The notes under the pieces were generated by a model. The model did not search any database and was not told the origin of the DNA. It saw only the letters and a program-made list of their open reading frames with translations. The position numbers and the translations under genes were made by a program. 64,000 nt of DNA, taken from the NCBI GenBank assembly GCA_963920525.1, contig OY986437.1, forward strand, positions 55,139,330 to 55,203,329, written 5' to 3'. Below are positions 9,811 to 21,110 of this stretch, one piece after another. The stretch's first letter is position 1. The number at the start of each line of letters is the position of its first letter. The DNA is from Dichetophora obliterata. Lineage: Eukaryota; Arthropoda; Insecta; Diptera; Sciomyzidae.

Positions 9811-11137
9811 CTATAAAATCTATAAAATCTATAAAATCTATGAAATCTATGAAATCTATAAAATCTATAAAATCTATAAAATCTATAAAATCTATAAAAT
9901 CTATAAAATCTATAAAATCTATAAAATCTATAAAATCTATAAAATCTATAAAATCTATAAAATCTATAAAATCTATAAAATCTATAAAATCTATAAAATC
10001 TATAAAATCTATAAAATCTATAAAATCTATAAAATCTATAAAGTCTATAAAATCTATAAAATCTATAAAATCTATAAAATCTATAAAATCTATAAAATCT
10101 ATAAAATCTATAAAATCTATAAAATCTATAAAATCTATAAAATCTATAAAATCTATAAAATCTATAAAATCTATAAAATCTATAAAATCTATAAAATCTA
10201 TAAAATCTATAAAATCTATAAAATCTATAAAATCTATAAAATCTATAAAATCTATAAAATCTATAAAATCTATAAAATCTATAAAATCTATAAAATCTAT
10301 AAAATCTATAAAATCTATAAAATATATAAAATCTATAAAATCTATAAAATCTATAAAATCTATAAAATCTATAAAATCTATAAAATCTATAAAATCTATA
10401 AAATCTATAAAATCTATAAAATCTATAAAATCTATAAAATCTATAAAATCTATAAAATCTATAAAATCTATAAAATCTATAAAATCTATAAAATCTATAA
10501 AATCTATAAAATCTATAAAATCTATAAAATCTATAAAATCTATAAAATCTATAAAATCTATAAAATCTATAAAATCTATAAAATCTATAAAATCTATAAA
10601 ATCTATAAAATCTATAAAATCTATAAAATCTATAAAATCTATAAAATCTATAAAATCTATAAAATCTATAAAATCTATAAAATCTATAAAATCTATAAAA
10701 TCTATAAAATCTATAAAATCTATAAAATCTATAAAATCTATAAAATCTATAAAATCTATAAAATCTATAAAATCTATAAAATCTATAAAATCTATAAAAT
10801 CTATAAAATCTATAAAATCTATAAAATCTATAAAATCTATAAAATCTATAAAATCTATAAAATCTATAAAATCTATAAAATCTATAAAATCTATAAAATC
10901 TATAAAATCTATAAAATCTATAAAATCTATAAAATCTATAAAATCTATAAAATCTATAAAATCTATAAAATCTATAAAATCTATAAAATCTATAAAATCT
11001 ATAAAATCTATAAAATCTATAAAATCTATAAAATCTATAAAATCTATAAAATCTATAAAATCTATAAAATCTATAAAATCTATAAAATCTATAAAATCTA
11101 TAAAATCTATAAAATCTATAAAATCTATAAAATCTAG
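9811..11137. repeat. 9-bp satellite (CTATAAAAT)n, about 147 copies
   Basis: A 1,327-bp array of CTATAAAAT that is almost perfect: apart from the ends I see only four substitutions (near 9842, 9851, 10043 and 10324). The plus strand contains essentially no G. Because 9 is a multiple of three, an open frame encoding a repeated Ile-Lys-Ser tripeptide runs through all of it; this is a consequence of the period, not evidence of a protein. The homogeneity points to recent expansion. Confidence 0.97.
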
Positions 11138-11480
11138 TAAACTAAGAAAATTTGAAAAAAATCAAAAAAGTCTAAATAAAATTTATCTAAAAGTTTCATA
11201 AAATGTATGACACCCATAAAATCTAAAAATTTTATTCTTTAATCTTACATTTTAAATTCCGAATATTAAAACATAAATTTAAATTTTTTTTATATTATAT
11301 CTACAGTTTTAAATCTTAAATTTGAAAGTATATCTTAAATTCTATATCTAAAATCTTAAATCTAAAGTATAAAATCTGTAATATCAATCTTCAAACCTCA
11401 TCAATATATTGTCTTCAAACTTAAATCTTATATTACACAACACAAATCTGTAAACTCTGCCGTAAAATCCATTAAAATGC
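11138..11480. repeat. Degenerate satellite flank
   Basis: AT-rich sequence with many diverged TAAAATCT, TAAATCTTA and TCTAAAAT blocks. It looks like an older, decayed edge of the 9-bp array next to the homogeneous core. Confidence 0.5.
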
Positions 11481-12602
11481 TTATCCTTTAATTTTAAAAA
11501 TAAACCGGGTACTTATGTAACGATAAATGTGTTGAAGCCAACCCGTTCCTAAAGCTTTCGACTTAAGCTCACGTCATGTTTTCGCAAAAGACGAAATTTA
11601 TAAATGAAAGAGTAACAAACACAGTCTTTGCTTCGATGTGTCCTCACCTGCTGTGATGCTTTATCCTTGCAATTATCTGCTATGGTTGTTGCTCATTTTA
11701 TTGTTATTGTTGTTGTTAATGCTTTCCTGGTTCTTGCTGCTGTTGTTTCTGTTGTTGCCTACGTTGTTGTTGCAGCTGGTGTTGTGTGCTTGCCATAAGC
11801 TCTTTTAATTGCTTGTCTCTTTTTAATTTGTACTTCGTTTGGTTGTTCCTCTTCTTCTTCTTCTTCTACTTCTTTAGCCTTTCGCTTTGGCTTACTTTCT
11901 CATTTATGTTGTTGCCTCAAGCATTACTTTCTGTTGGGCAATAAAAGTTAAAGAATAAAAAAAGACTTTACTGACAAAAAAAGTAAAGAATTACCTTATT
12001 TCTGTGACAAGTTAAAATCCGCTTTTGACTTTTGTGCAGCATTAAAGGAAGCATGGCTTGCACTTCCGGTGTTGGTAAGAATTACTTCGGGCCACATGAA
12101 AAGCATTTAATTGAGATCTTGATGTCTGCAGAAGAATATTGTGTTGATGTCCTGACGCTTGTTACAAGAAGTTGAAACATCAAATTAAAAAAAAAGTTAA
12201 AAAGATTTAATTATTTCAGTTTACGAAAATGCCAAGGAGGAAAAAAGGCGTTAAAAAGCTTGTGAAAACTATGTTTTTTCTTCCAAATTGAATTAACTAA
12301 CAACGAGTTTGTACTTGGTTACGAAATGGTAATGTACTCTCATCCTTGACCTTATCATTGTCTTAATTGTTTTTGATTGATCTTAATCATATATGATACA
12401 TTTTTTTTTGGCTCTACCTTTCCTTTGAAGCCAATTAGGTCTCGTGGCCAGTTTATTTTCACTGTTACACACCCTAATTTATTTTTTTTACCTGATTTTT
12501 AGTCCGTTTTCAACGTTTCAATGAATGCAAATTAATGTTATGTGTTGCTGTTAATTGACTCTATACAGAGTTGTTGTTGTTGCCTTTTTCAAAACATTCC
12601 TG
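11481..12602. other. No gene seen; trinucleotide repeats
   Basis: Holds GTT/GCT runs at about 11690-11790 and CTT runs near 11850. No supported coding sequence or terminal repeats. Confidence 0.5.
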
Positions 12603-12610
12603 ATCTAGAG

Positions 12611-15600
12611 CAGAGATCTGCAACGGATAGCTTTTTTGCGACTCTGAGTATATCCGAAAAAAATAAGTACAAAAACCTACTCACCCTAAGCGCACACAAC
12701 TCGACTCATATTCTCTTCTACGAAGCTAGAATGCGGCGGCTCAAATAAATATGAGTATCCTAAGTCATGAGTCGGATCAGGAAAGATCGGGTTTTTTCGG
12801 TTCATAAATACTTATGGTTGTTGTCGTCTTGCTGATACTTATCTTACTTGCCCAAATACTCATAATCGACACAAGTAGCTGAATCACTCGGCTCATCTGC
12901 CACGGATATGAAAGAGAGCGCAGTAGAGCGCAGCAGTAAATAGTGAGCGAGTTTTTTGTATTTGTTTTGTGCTATTTTTTCCTACGCATATCTAAATGCT
13001 GAATAACAGATGTGTTATTCTTGTGTTGCTTTTTGTTTTTATCGTGCACAGTGAAAGCTGCGCATGAGGTAACGTTGTTAAGGCTTAAAAATAATACGCA
13101 ATTTCGATAGTATCGTAAGTCATTCATTTTCTGCAATCAGCAATTATTATTAAATTTGTAAAGTATTTTTTTATTTTTCTGTAGCCTTCAGTTACCAAAT
13201 CACATGCGCATAATATAAATTACACTTCTATTGCACGTGTTTACGCACAAGAAGCAAACAGACACGTGCGCCGCACAGTGGTTGAGCCCCATACAAAAGT
13301 TGTCAATAAATAGAAGGACTCATCGTAAACCAATTAAATTTTGTGTATTATTTGGAATTTGCCTTATTAGAATACACACAAAAATATTTTTAAATCCGCC
13401 CTCAATCACGCCTGCCTCCCATACAACACAAATATTTAAAACGCCATATTTTTTTTGTCTTAAACCAATACAAGAACCATTCTGTCAGAAATCTTCAATA
13501 TATGTCTATTATAAAAAAAGTATTTTCTGCCACGCCCACCTCCCATACGAAATTTTCCACTTCACGTGTTTTTCCGTATTCCAAGTTCAATGAAGCGCTG
13601 CATCTAAACTGTCTAAATTAAAGGTTTATAGTATTCAAAAATATTATTTGTTTGCTTTTTATAAAAACAAAAAAAAAATCATCAAAAAAAAAGCTTATCG
13701 TTTCGTTTGAATTCCAAAAAAAGGAGTGAACCTCATGCTTTTTGCCACAAATTGGCACTGGTTGTAAATGTGATACTATCAACAGTTAAAAAAGATAATA
13801 GCATACTTTTTAGCATTGTGATAATGTGAGCACAGGTCGTGTAGCATAAAAACATGGCTTGCATACACGGAGAAAACTGTTTGCAAAATTAGTATTGTGG
13901 TTAAGCAAAACTTGCGCTTGATTCTAAGCCACTTCAACATTATGCAAAATTTTAGCAAAAACTAATCAAAATATGCTTTTCTAATATATAACAACTAAGC
14001 AAATATTTCCTTGAATTAAGTAAGCATTTGCTCCTCCCATTTATAATAACTTAGCAAATTTTTGCTGAAATTAAGTAAAAATTTGAATGTAATCAAAATT
14101 TTGCTTTTTCCTAAATAATCGAGGAGTGATTGCAATTTAGCAATCTTTTTCTTAAATCACATTGTGATTGAGCAAAGTTTTGCTGATTTGCTTTTAAGCA
14201 AAACATTTGCTTGATTCAAGCAAATTAATTTTCTCCGTGTACGTATTCTAATTCTGTTGTTTAGAATCAAAGAATATATATTTCACTTTCAGCTAATTGA
14301 AGATGTTTGAAGAACATTTCTTGACAAGGGAATTTGAATGTTTGAATAGTTTTGAAAGCATTTTATTGCGAAATTCATTAAAATGTTTCATAGTAAGCTA
14401 TAAGATAATGTGAATTAATTTAACTTTATACATATCACATTACTGTTTTACTAATTCAATTTAGTTGTAATTATTTAAAAAAATATTTAATATATATTAA
14501 CATAGTAAATTAATAGATTGAGAAACACACTATAGAATATTTAAGTACTCTACAAATATAAAGTATTGCAAAAGAAGAATAATAACATTTTTAAAGCATT
14601 TATCGTATTTAGTAAGTAAATGCTTTCACTATTTACATTAAAAATTTAACGATTTTAACTCGTAAGAAGTGATCGTTAAACAAAAAATGCCTCAAATAAT
14701 ACTAAAGAAAATGACTATAGCAATAAACCTTGAGACTAAACATATCTATATTTTCTTCTAAACGCATTTACCAAATGTTGTTCAAGGACTCAAAAATTTC
14801 TGTCAGTTTTTTTTAATCGCTCAACTTACAGTCTAATAAAAGCATTTCTTTATTTAAAATATCGTCGACATCCATAGATCATTATATTTTATTCTGCAAA
14901 AAAATAAATTTACGTTTTTTTGTCATATCAACTTTGCATAAGAAATTTATTGCAAAAATAAAAAAAAATATTTCAAGAATGCAAAAAACTTTTTCAATAA
15001 TGTTTTGTGTACTTAAAAAAACCAGATTGCAATACGTTTTCTCAATTGTCTGTAATAACTCTTGAAAAATATCAATATTTTACGAAATTTTTTCAACATT
15101 TTTACATCAATCGTATATTAAGGCGTCTACACAGAAAACCTATATACATATATTTCTGATAAATATTTTGGAATCATGTGAGTTTGAATATTCTTAAGCA
15201 ACGCAAAGAAAAAAAATCACAATAAGAGATCATCAGTTTTGGTATTTATTTCCAACTTTTAACCACTGTGCGCCGGCCTTTTGGTTTTGTGTTATTTTTG
15301 TTTATGTCTAACAAACCAAAATCACAAGCGTTGTTATTGTTTCTTTCTCCATAGAGTGCAACAATAAAATACCAAAAACGCGTTTTCGAGAAAAAACAAA
15401 CAAAAAATGAGAGCTCACATGGCCTGCAGACAAATACTTATGAAAAGTGCATACACAAAAAAAAAACTAATTAACGCTAAGAGACGTTGGCAGAGAAGGA
15501 GCAGTACTCAGAGTACACTCAAAATACATTCGGATCGAGCGCTTTTGTAACAAACTGACTTAACGCACTCATTGAAAACGGCTCGAAGTGGATCGGATCA

Positions 15601-15769
15601 CGCCGCTCTCGGATATGAGAATGTACTTATAACCGAAAAAATGCTAATGAGCCGAATGCCTATAAGTATTTTACACATATTATTAAGTATGGATAGAGTT
15701 CAGAACAGCACGACACTCGGGTATGATTTGAGTATCCGAATTCTGTCGGATACTCATTGCAGTTCTCTG
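12611..15769. mobile_element. Non-autonomous hAT element with hobo-like ends and 8-bp TSD
   Basis: The left end is CAGAGATCTGCA and the right end, TGCAGTTCTCTG, is exactly the complement of the hobo terminal repeat CAGAGAACTGCA. Both sides carry the same 8 bp, ATCTAGAG (12603-12610 and 15770-15777), which fits the hAT consensus nTnnnnAn. Subterminal regions share inverted motifs such as GAGTATCCGAA / TCGGATACTC. The length (3,159 bp) is close to complete hobo, but no transposase similarity is visible in any frame; the interior includes a nested MITE at 13865-14240. It must depend on a transposase from elsewhere. Confidence 0.9.
13865..14240. mobile_element. Palindromic MITE nested in the hobo-like element
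   Basis: It begins ACACGGAGAAAA and ends TTTTCTCCGTGT (perfect 12-bp inverted ends). The inside is a patchwork of AGCAAAA and TTTTGCT motifs in both orientations, so the single strand can fold extensively. No ORF. Confidence 0.8.
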
Positions 15770-15777
15770 ATCTAGAG

Positions 15778-17225
15778 CTCGTGATTAAAGGCATGTGAAA
15801 GCATACATTTTAACACGAAAAAAACCAAAACAAAATTACGCATCAGTTACAATTGATTAAATATAAAAATATTACAAAATTTAAAATCTCAAATAAAATC
15901 CGAGTTAACTATTTTCAATATAATGCAGTGCAGCTCCATAATGTTGCATAGTGTTGTTGTTTTTGTTTTGAGAAGACAAAGCCGTACTGCAACCTTGCAT
16001 TAAGAATGTTATCAGATCTCATGCTCGATGTTGTTCAATGTTGCCACTGAGTTGAAGTGAAAAATTTCATAATTAATAATGAAATATTCTGGCATCATAT
16101 TTAAGGCATTTTCAAATATGTTCTTGTTCTCTTACATCAGGAACATTGTAACTGCTACTGCTATAATAGTGAATAAAGCGTAACAAATATTAGTTTAGAC
16201 GTTCTCGTTTGTTTGTATGGACATAAATAGAACGAGGCCAGCAAATTTTAGGCATATCAAAATGTTTAGAGAAACAAATATTCGCTTGTATAAAGTTCAA
16301 TAATATTGGTAGTAGTGCTGCTGGTTGGCGGTTTTTTGTTTTTTTTTTGTAGGCTTGTTAATGAAAAGTTTTTGCATTTTTGCTACCGAGTAGGTTCAGA
16401 TTATTACAAGGCCGTCAGGCATTAAGAATTCCAATTACTAAAAATACTAGTTGGTTAAAAAAAACTTGTTTAAAGAAATGCCATTAAGTTGATTAAAAAA
16501 TATTACTTCTCGACTTCATTTTAAAAATAGTTCTTAGGGTAGAATACTTAAATAATAAATTTAATGCCAGTTACTGGCCGTTTTTCTGAAAAAAATTTCA
16601 ACTCTTTTATAAATTATATTTATTAATTGTCTCCTGCTTTTATGTAGCTATGTATGTGTGTGTCGTCATACTAGTTTTTGGTACTTAATTATAAATTAAA
16701 TAAGTACGTTATGAATTGGCAAATTCTGTCCACAAATACACACACACTTACTTATATGCGTATGAAGTTGTGTGTACAAATTATTTATTTATATTTTAAA
16801 ATTTTAGCCACTCTTTAGTTGTTGGTTTGTTTATTGTTTGAATTTTATTATTTCATTGTTTTAAATATTATTTTATTTGCGTAGCATGCAGCTTTCTGTG
16901 TTTTTGTACAATTGTGTGCGTGAATACGACCTCATTTGAGCTCGTATATGAATGCGTTAGTATTTGTTTGCATATAAATGAGCTTTTAAATAACTTTCTC
17001 TTTCATTGTATGTATTTCGAACATTTTAAGGATGTAGTAAAAAATAATTAGCGTTTGAATGAAATTTTAAAATTATGTGGCGATGTTATTTTAATAGAAT
17101 TTAGAAATATGCGAAGTTCTTTTAAATTGTTAAATACAACATTTTCAAATTTTTGTGCACAATTTCTAAATAATTGATGATATGGTGTTTTATATAATTT
17201 ATATGTTGGTAACATTCTAAAATGG
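15778..17225. other. No gene seen
   Basis: AT-rich sequence with no supported gene, RNA or terminal repeats. Minor GT-rich runs lie near 16655 and 16735. Confidence 0.5.
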
Positions 17226-17233
17226 CCTTAAGA

Positions 17234-17403
17234 CAATGGTCGGCAAAATTAAAAATGAGACTATAAGTGGAAGTGAGACAAAACAATTGCGTATCATCCG
17301 AAACAATGCTGCTTTGCCACTGGGTTTTTGTCGAGTGAGCGAAAGAGCATAAGAATTCGTGTAACTCTTGGCAAAGCATGTGCTTTATGGGTGCCGACCG
17401 CTG
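17234..17403. mobile_element. 170-bp hAT MITE
   Basis: Terminal inverted repeats CAATGGTCGGCA and TGCCGACCGCTG match in 10 of 12 positions. The flanking octamers CCTTAAGA (17226-17233) and CTTTAAGA (17404-17411) form an 8-bp target-site duplication with one mismatch. The minus-strand open frame that spans it is not a gene. Confidence 0.82.
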
Positions 17404-17743
17404 CTTTAAGATAACTTTCAATGTGTACACTAGGGGGTATCGAAAAACTCAGATTGTATTCTAAGAGCTCTCAAAAGTTGCATTGGGTGGTCAAGATCTC
17501 CCAAAAAAAAAAATTTTAGAAAAAATAAGGATGGCTTCTTCTCCCGCAAGGACAGAAGATTTGTAAGAAAAACTGCATATGTCCTAAAGCAAAAGTAAAT
17601 ATAGACTTTAACTAAAAATATTTTGGCAAACACGATGCAGCTCACGATTTTTACCCACAAGGTCCTGTGTGAAGGATATTCGAATCTAAAGGTACACTCG
17701 AGATAGCACAGAACTTTAAATTGCTGTCTAAAATTCGTCACAG

Positions 17744-19012
17744 GACTGTCTAAATTTTGGTGATTGTAACGTTCCTGCTGTAGAAAAAATAACTTCGTTC
17801 GTCAAGTTTAAAGACAAACACCCGCTTTATGTTATCAGAGTAGTGCAAGAAGAAAATATCAGTTCGTGCGACTTAAAGTTCTTGCAACGAAAAAGTGACA
17901 GTCAGTCCTTCAACGGATCGTTTACTGACGATATACTACGAATGGTTTTAAAACAGTATCGGGCAGCTTTGCACACCTATACTTTCTCATCTTGAGTATG
18001 TATTAATGAGCGCTTTAAAGCTCACACTGAAAGCAAAGTAGTGCTAAAGCGCTTTTTGCAGATATCTTTCTAGGCATTATGGAAATTTTTTTTTGCTCGG
18101 ATTGTATTGCGATGTCAAAAGGAAACAGATCGACAGACGGATAATGTGAAATACAGATAAGCAGACGGAAAGGTAAAAAGGCCTGATAATAGTAAAAACC
18201 AAATATGTTTTTTTATTGTGCTTATGTTGCTTATTGTGTTTTGCCAAGGCCAAACTGACAGCGTAAGATGCTTATATTATACGTATTTGGAACTGATGAC
18301 TATATTATGATATGTGGACATGCCGCTTTTAAATAATTAAATAATTTCTCCATAGCATGCCCCACAATTACCTTATATTGGCCATGCAAATTATCGTAAT
18401 GCCTTGTTATGCATAATTTTTTAATTTGACCTCTTTGTTGCCGCGCCATGCCGTTATTTTCTAAAAATAAAAAAATTTTTCATACATACTTCCAAAAATT
18501 TTGCATACATACAATTTTATACAGTGTAATATTACGTTACCTCTATGTCGATGAGCAATAACAGCTTAAGTCTTATTTTAAAGTTTCCAGAAATCTTGTT
18601 TCAAAGTTTTCAATCGCCATATAAGTTATATGAAAGGTTCTTTTGTTTTTGCGTCATATCTTTGGCTAAGGTCATGCTAGAAGTTCTAGATTTTGTGTGT
18701 TCATAATGATATATACGTGGAACACAACTATATCAATAACTCAGTTCTGTCTTAAATCGACTTAAGCTATTATTGCTTATCGACACAGATATAATATAAT
18801 ATATTCAAGGAACACGCAAGCGCAGATATTATCTGCTTGACATTCGCTTGAACACTGAAGCTTTGATCGTTCTGTAGGTGAGATAAATACATATTTTACT
18901 GCACAAACACAATCTCAAGTGTGCAAAGCTGCCCGACACTGTTTTAAAAGAAGACATTGTGTGCATTCGTCATCTACTTATCATCTACCAGAAACTTTTG
19001 GGACTTGTCTAA
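17744..19012 (+). pseudogene. Unknown exon-like ORF split by a hAT-type insertion
   Basis: The frame GAC-TGT-CTA starts right after a possible 3' splice site (TCACAG at 17738-17743) and stays open to 17953 with codon use unlike the AT-rich surroundings. If the 988-bp hAT-type element at 17954-18941 and one TSD copy are left out, the same frame continues from 18950 and stops with TAA at 19010-19012. An AATAAA polyadenylation signal lies at 19058-19063. The two parts give about 90 residues, with motifs such as FVKFKDKHPLYVIRVV and SSCDLKFLQRKSD. I do not recognise the family. It could be a terminal exon of a host gene or the C-terminus of an unfamiliar transposon. No matching upstream exon was found. 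Confidence 0.5.
17954..18941. mobile_element. 988-bp non-autonomous hAT-type element
   Basis: Ends CAGTATCGGGCAGCTTTGCA and its complement TGCAAAGCTGCCCGACACTG differ at one position over 20 bp, and the match continues inward. Perfect 8-bp direct repeats TTTTAAAA flank it (17946-17953 and 18942-18949). No transposase is present. A second inverted pair inside (about 18545-18577 with 18757-18790, CTTAAGCTATTATTGCTTATC type) suggests a nested fold-back. It interrupts an ORF that resumes in frame downstream. Confidence 0.88.
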
Positions 19013-19057
19013 AATACATCTTCAAGATTGTAGCAACATAAACATACGATAAAAAAT

Positions 19058-19063
19058 AATAAA
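19058..19063 (+). promoter_or_regulatory. Possible polyadenylation signal AATAAA
   Basis: The hexamer lies 46 bp after the stop codon of the interrupted ORF (19010-19012), a normal distance. In such AT-rich sequence a chance occurrence is likely, so it is only supportive. Confidence 0.25.
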
Positions 19064-19156
19064 ATTTCGCTTCTACCCTCACTTTTATACCCTCATTTAT
19101 AAATAGTCTATCTATATAATATAATACTTAAGTATAATTAACTGCTCCTACATTAA

Positions 19157-19795
19157 CCCTTTGAGAACCATAAGCTTTTGGGTAATTTTCTTTTGAAATC
19201 ATGGCATTAACAAAGTTAATTGAGATCCAACTAAGGCAAAAATACACAAAAAAAGAAAACAGTATTTTTCATTATGTAGTTTTTTAGTGGGACATATATG
19301 TCCCTATGGTCCTTATGGGAGCCAAAAAATCTTGTTTATTTTATATTGGTTGTTAGAGTTTTTTTTAAAGATATTTAAATTTTTCTTGTAAAATTGTACT
19401 TATAATAATTAATTATATCTGATTATGATAGTCTGCAAAACAACTACGATTATTTGTGCAACAAAGATGCACCTTACATGCATTGCTATAGTTGTTGGTG
19501 CGATTTTCAACCTGTTTTTTAGAGCAATTGACACATGTCTTTCTTATGTCGCCTTTGAGCATAGAATGTGATATATTCAACCTGTTGTCAGCAGCAGTTT
19601 TTGATTTCTGAAATGTTCAATTTCCTCCCGTTCGCATAGAATAGTCACCGATCAAATTTTTTGCAACCAATCGTCTGTAGTCAAGAGAGCTCAGCTGCGA
19701 CCCTTCCACAAGATTTTTGGCTTTACATTCGATACAAATTACGAAAGCATTGTTCACGGTTATATCGAAAAAATCAAAAACAACCGAAGATTGCA
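19157..19795 (-). mobile_element. piggyBac-like element, 3' fragment
   Basis: The left edge is TTAA (19153-19156) followed by CCCTTTGAGAACCATAAG, a piggyBac-type terminus. A 16-bp perfect palindrome, GGGACATATATGTCCC, lies at 19289-19304, a subterminal arrangement also seen in the piggyBac copy at 60 kb. The minus-strand transposase C-terminus (19413-19795) points toward this end. The fragment stops abruptly at about 19795 where a hAT-like element begins; the rest of the copy is not seen on the other side. Confidence 0.75.
19413..19795 (-). pseudogene. piggyBac-like transposase, C-terminal fragment
   Basis: On the minus strand the reading includes DITVNNAFVI, LDYRRLVAKNLIGDYS and, after a frame break, HSMLKGDIRKTCVNCSKKQ followed by further Cys/His residues ending CFADYHNQI and a stop at 19413-19415. 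This is the end of the piggyBac DDE domain and the C-terminal cysteine-rich zinc-binding domain that contacts the transposon ends. The catalytic Asp residues are not in the fragment. At least one stop or frameshift lies between the two blocks (near 19620). Confidence 0.8.
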
Positions 19796-20215
19796 CGGCC
19801 GTAGCCAGGGGGGTGCTGGGGGCAGCTGAGCACCCCCAAAAGTTTTCTGAGCTCCCCCAAAAACTATGCTACTTTTCAAAACTTTAACAGAAATGTTTTC
19901 AGAATTCAATTTAAGAAAATAAGCTCCCAACAGAAAAGATTGAAGTAAAATTTAGTAAAATTTGTGTTGTTTACACGCAAGGCTGATTACTAACGGCTAA
20001 CGCAATTAGAAAACTAATACTAGTGACTATTTTTGCATTACGGGATATAATAAATGGTCTAAGCCTCGTGCAACAGAAAAAGCTTTGAAGAAACATGACT
20101 TAAGCTGCATACATCTTTCTGCTATGGTTGCGTGGAAAGAACATTCTTTAAGTATTGAAAATAATCTAGAAATTTCCAGCCTTCTTAATAACACTGTCTT
20201 TGAAAAGTGACAATA
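19796..20215 (+). mobile_element. hAT (ZMYM1-like) element fragment
   Basis: It starts with GGCCGTAGCCAGGGGGGTGC and a run of inverted CCCCC/GGGGG blocks, a terminus style common to hAT elements whose proteins resemble ZMYM1. At about 20040-20160 the plus strand reads TGYNKWSKPRATEKALKKHD then CIHLSAMVAWKEH, matching the TTF-type zinc-finger region of those transposases. The copy is cut off after about 400 bp and is followed by a mariner fossil. Confidence 0.6.
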
Positions 20216-20374
20216 TTATGTCAAAGGGATTCTTTCTACAATTTTTTTCTGGCTAAGAATACGCTGCCTTTTCGAGGAAATGGGTTATTTGACGAAGAAA
20301 ATTAAGAGTCAAGACTGTTTCATTACATGTTTAAAGTTTAAAGACATGACCGAAGAACACAATTCGGCGAATGG

Positions 20375-21110
20375 GCTGAAGCACAAATTGATATTGATTT
20401 TTAATTTCCGTGGAAAATTTTGTTTTCCGATGAAGCCCATTTTTGGTGGAATGGGTACGTTAATAAACAGAATTGTCGTATTTGGAGTGAGGAGAATCCA
20501 CAAGCTTTTGTCGAAACACCATTACATCCACAGAAAATTACTGTTTGGTGCGCTTTATGGGCTGGCGGAGTCATGGGCCCATATGTCTTCAAAAACGATG
20601 ATGGTCAGAATGTTACTGTCAATGGTGAAAGGTATAGAAACATGATTCGAAGTTTTTTCGTACCTCAATTAGCTGGCATTAATCTTGCTGATATGTGGTT
20701 CCAACAGGAAGGAGCCACATGCCGCACAGCGGGCGCTACAATTTATTTGCTCAAGGAAACTTTTGACGAAAAATAATTTCACGAAATGGCCCAATTAATT
20801 GGCCCCTATGATCGTGTGATTTAAACCCCTTTGGATTATTTTCTTTAGGGTTATGTAAAGTCACTTGTATACGTCGATAAACCACAAACAATTGAACACC
20901 TAGAAATCAACATTCGAAGAGATATCGACAAGATACGGCCGCAAATGCTGCGAAAAGTTATTGAAAATTGGTGTTCCAGATTGCGCCTTGTGGCGGCCAG
21001 CCGTGGGGACCACATGGGCGAAATCATATTAAAACATTAATATCATAAAATTTTCTATCCAATAAAGTCCGTTTCATTGATATTAAAAATATATTAAAAA
21101 ACACCCTTTA
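20375..21110 (+). pseudogene. rosa-like (DD41D group) mariner fossil with right terminus
   Basis: The reading contains a DEAHFWWNGYVNKQNCRIW block (first Asp), ITVWCALWAGGVMGPYVF, GERYRNMIRSFFVPQL, then QQEGATCRTAGATIYLLKE, in which the second catalytic Asp has become Glu. After frameshifts and stops TPLDYFL GYVKSLVYVDKPQ carries the third Asp. The last coding block ends about 21038. The right terminal sequence AAAAAACACCCTTTA ends at 21110 and is the complement of the left terminus of the related copy at 25693. The N-terminal DNA-binding part and left end are missing. Clearly inactive. Confidence 0.78.

Noticed and set aside
9840..11201. A 453-residue open frame of repeated Ile-Lys-Ser
   Set aside because: It only reflects the 9-bp satellite, whose period is three codons. 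No start context, conservation or unique sequence.
17122..17741. Two minus-strand open frames of about 100 residues
   Set aside because: The first runs through a hAT MITE with clear TSD; the second is antisense to AT-rich spacer and the exon-like ORF. Neither looks conserved.
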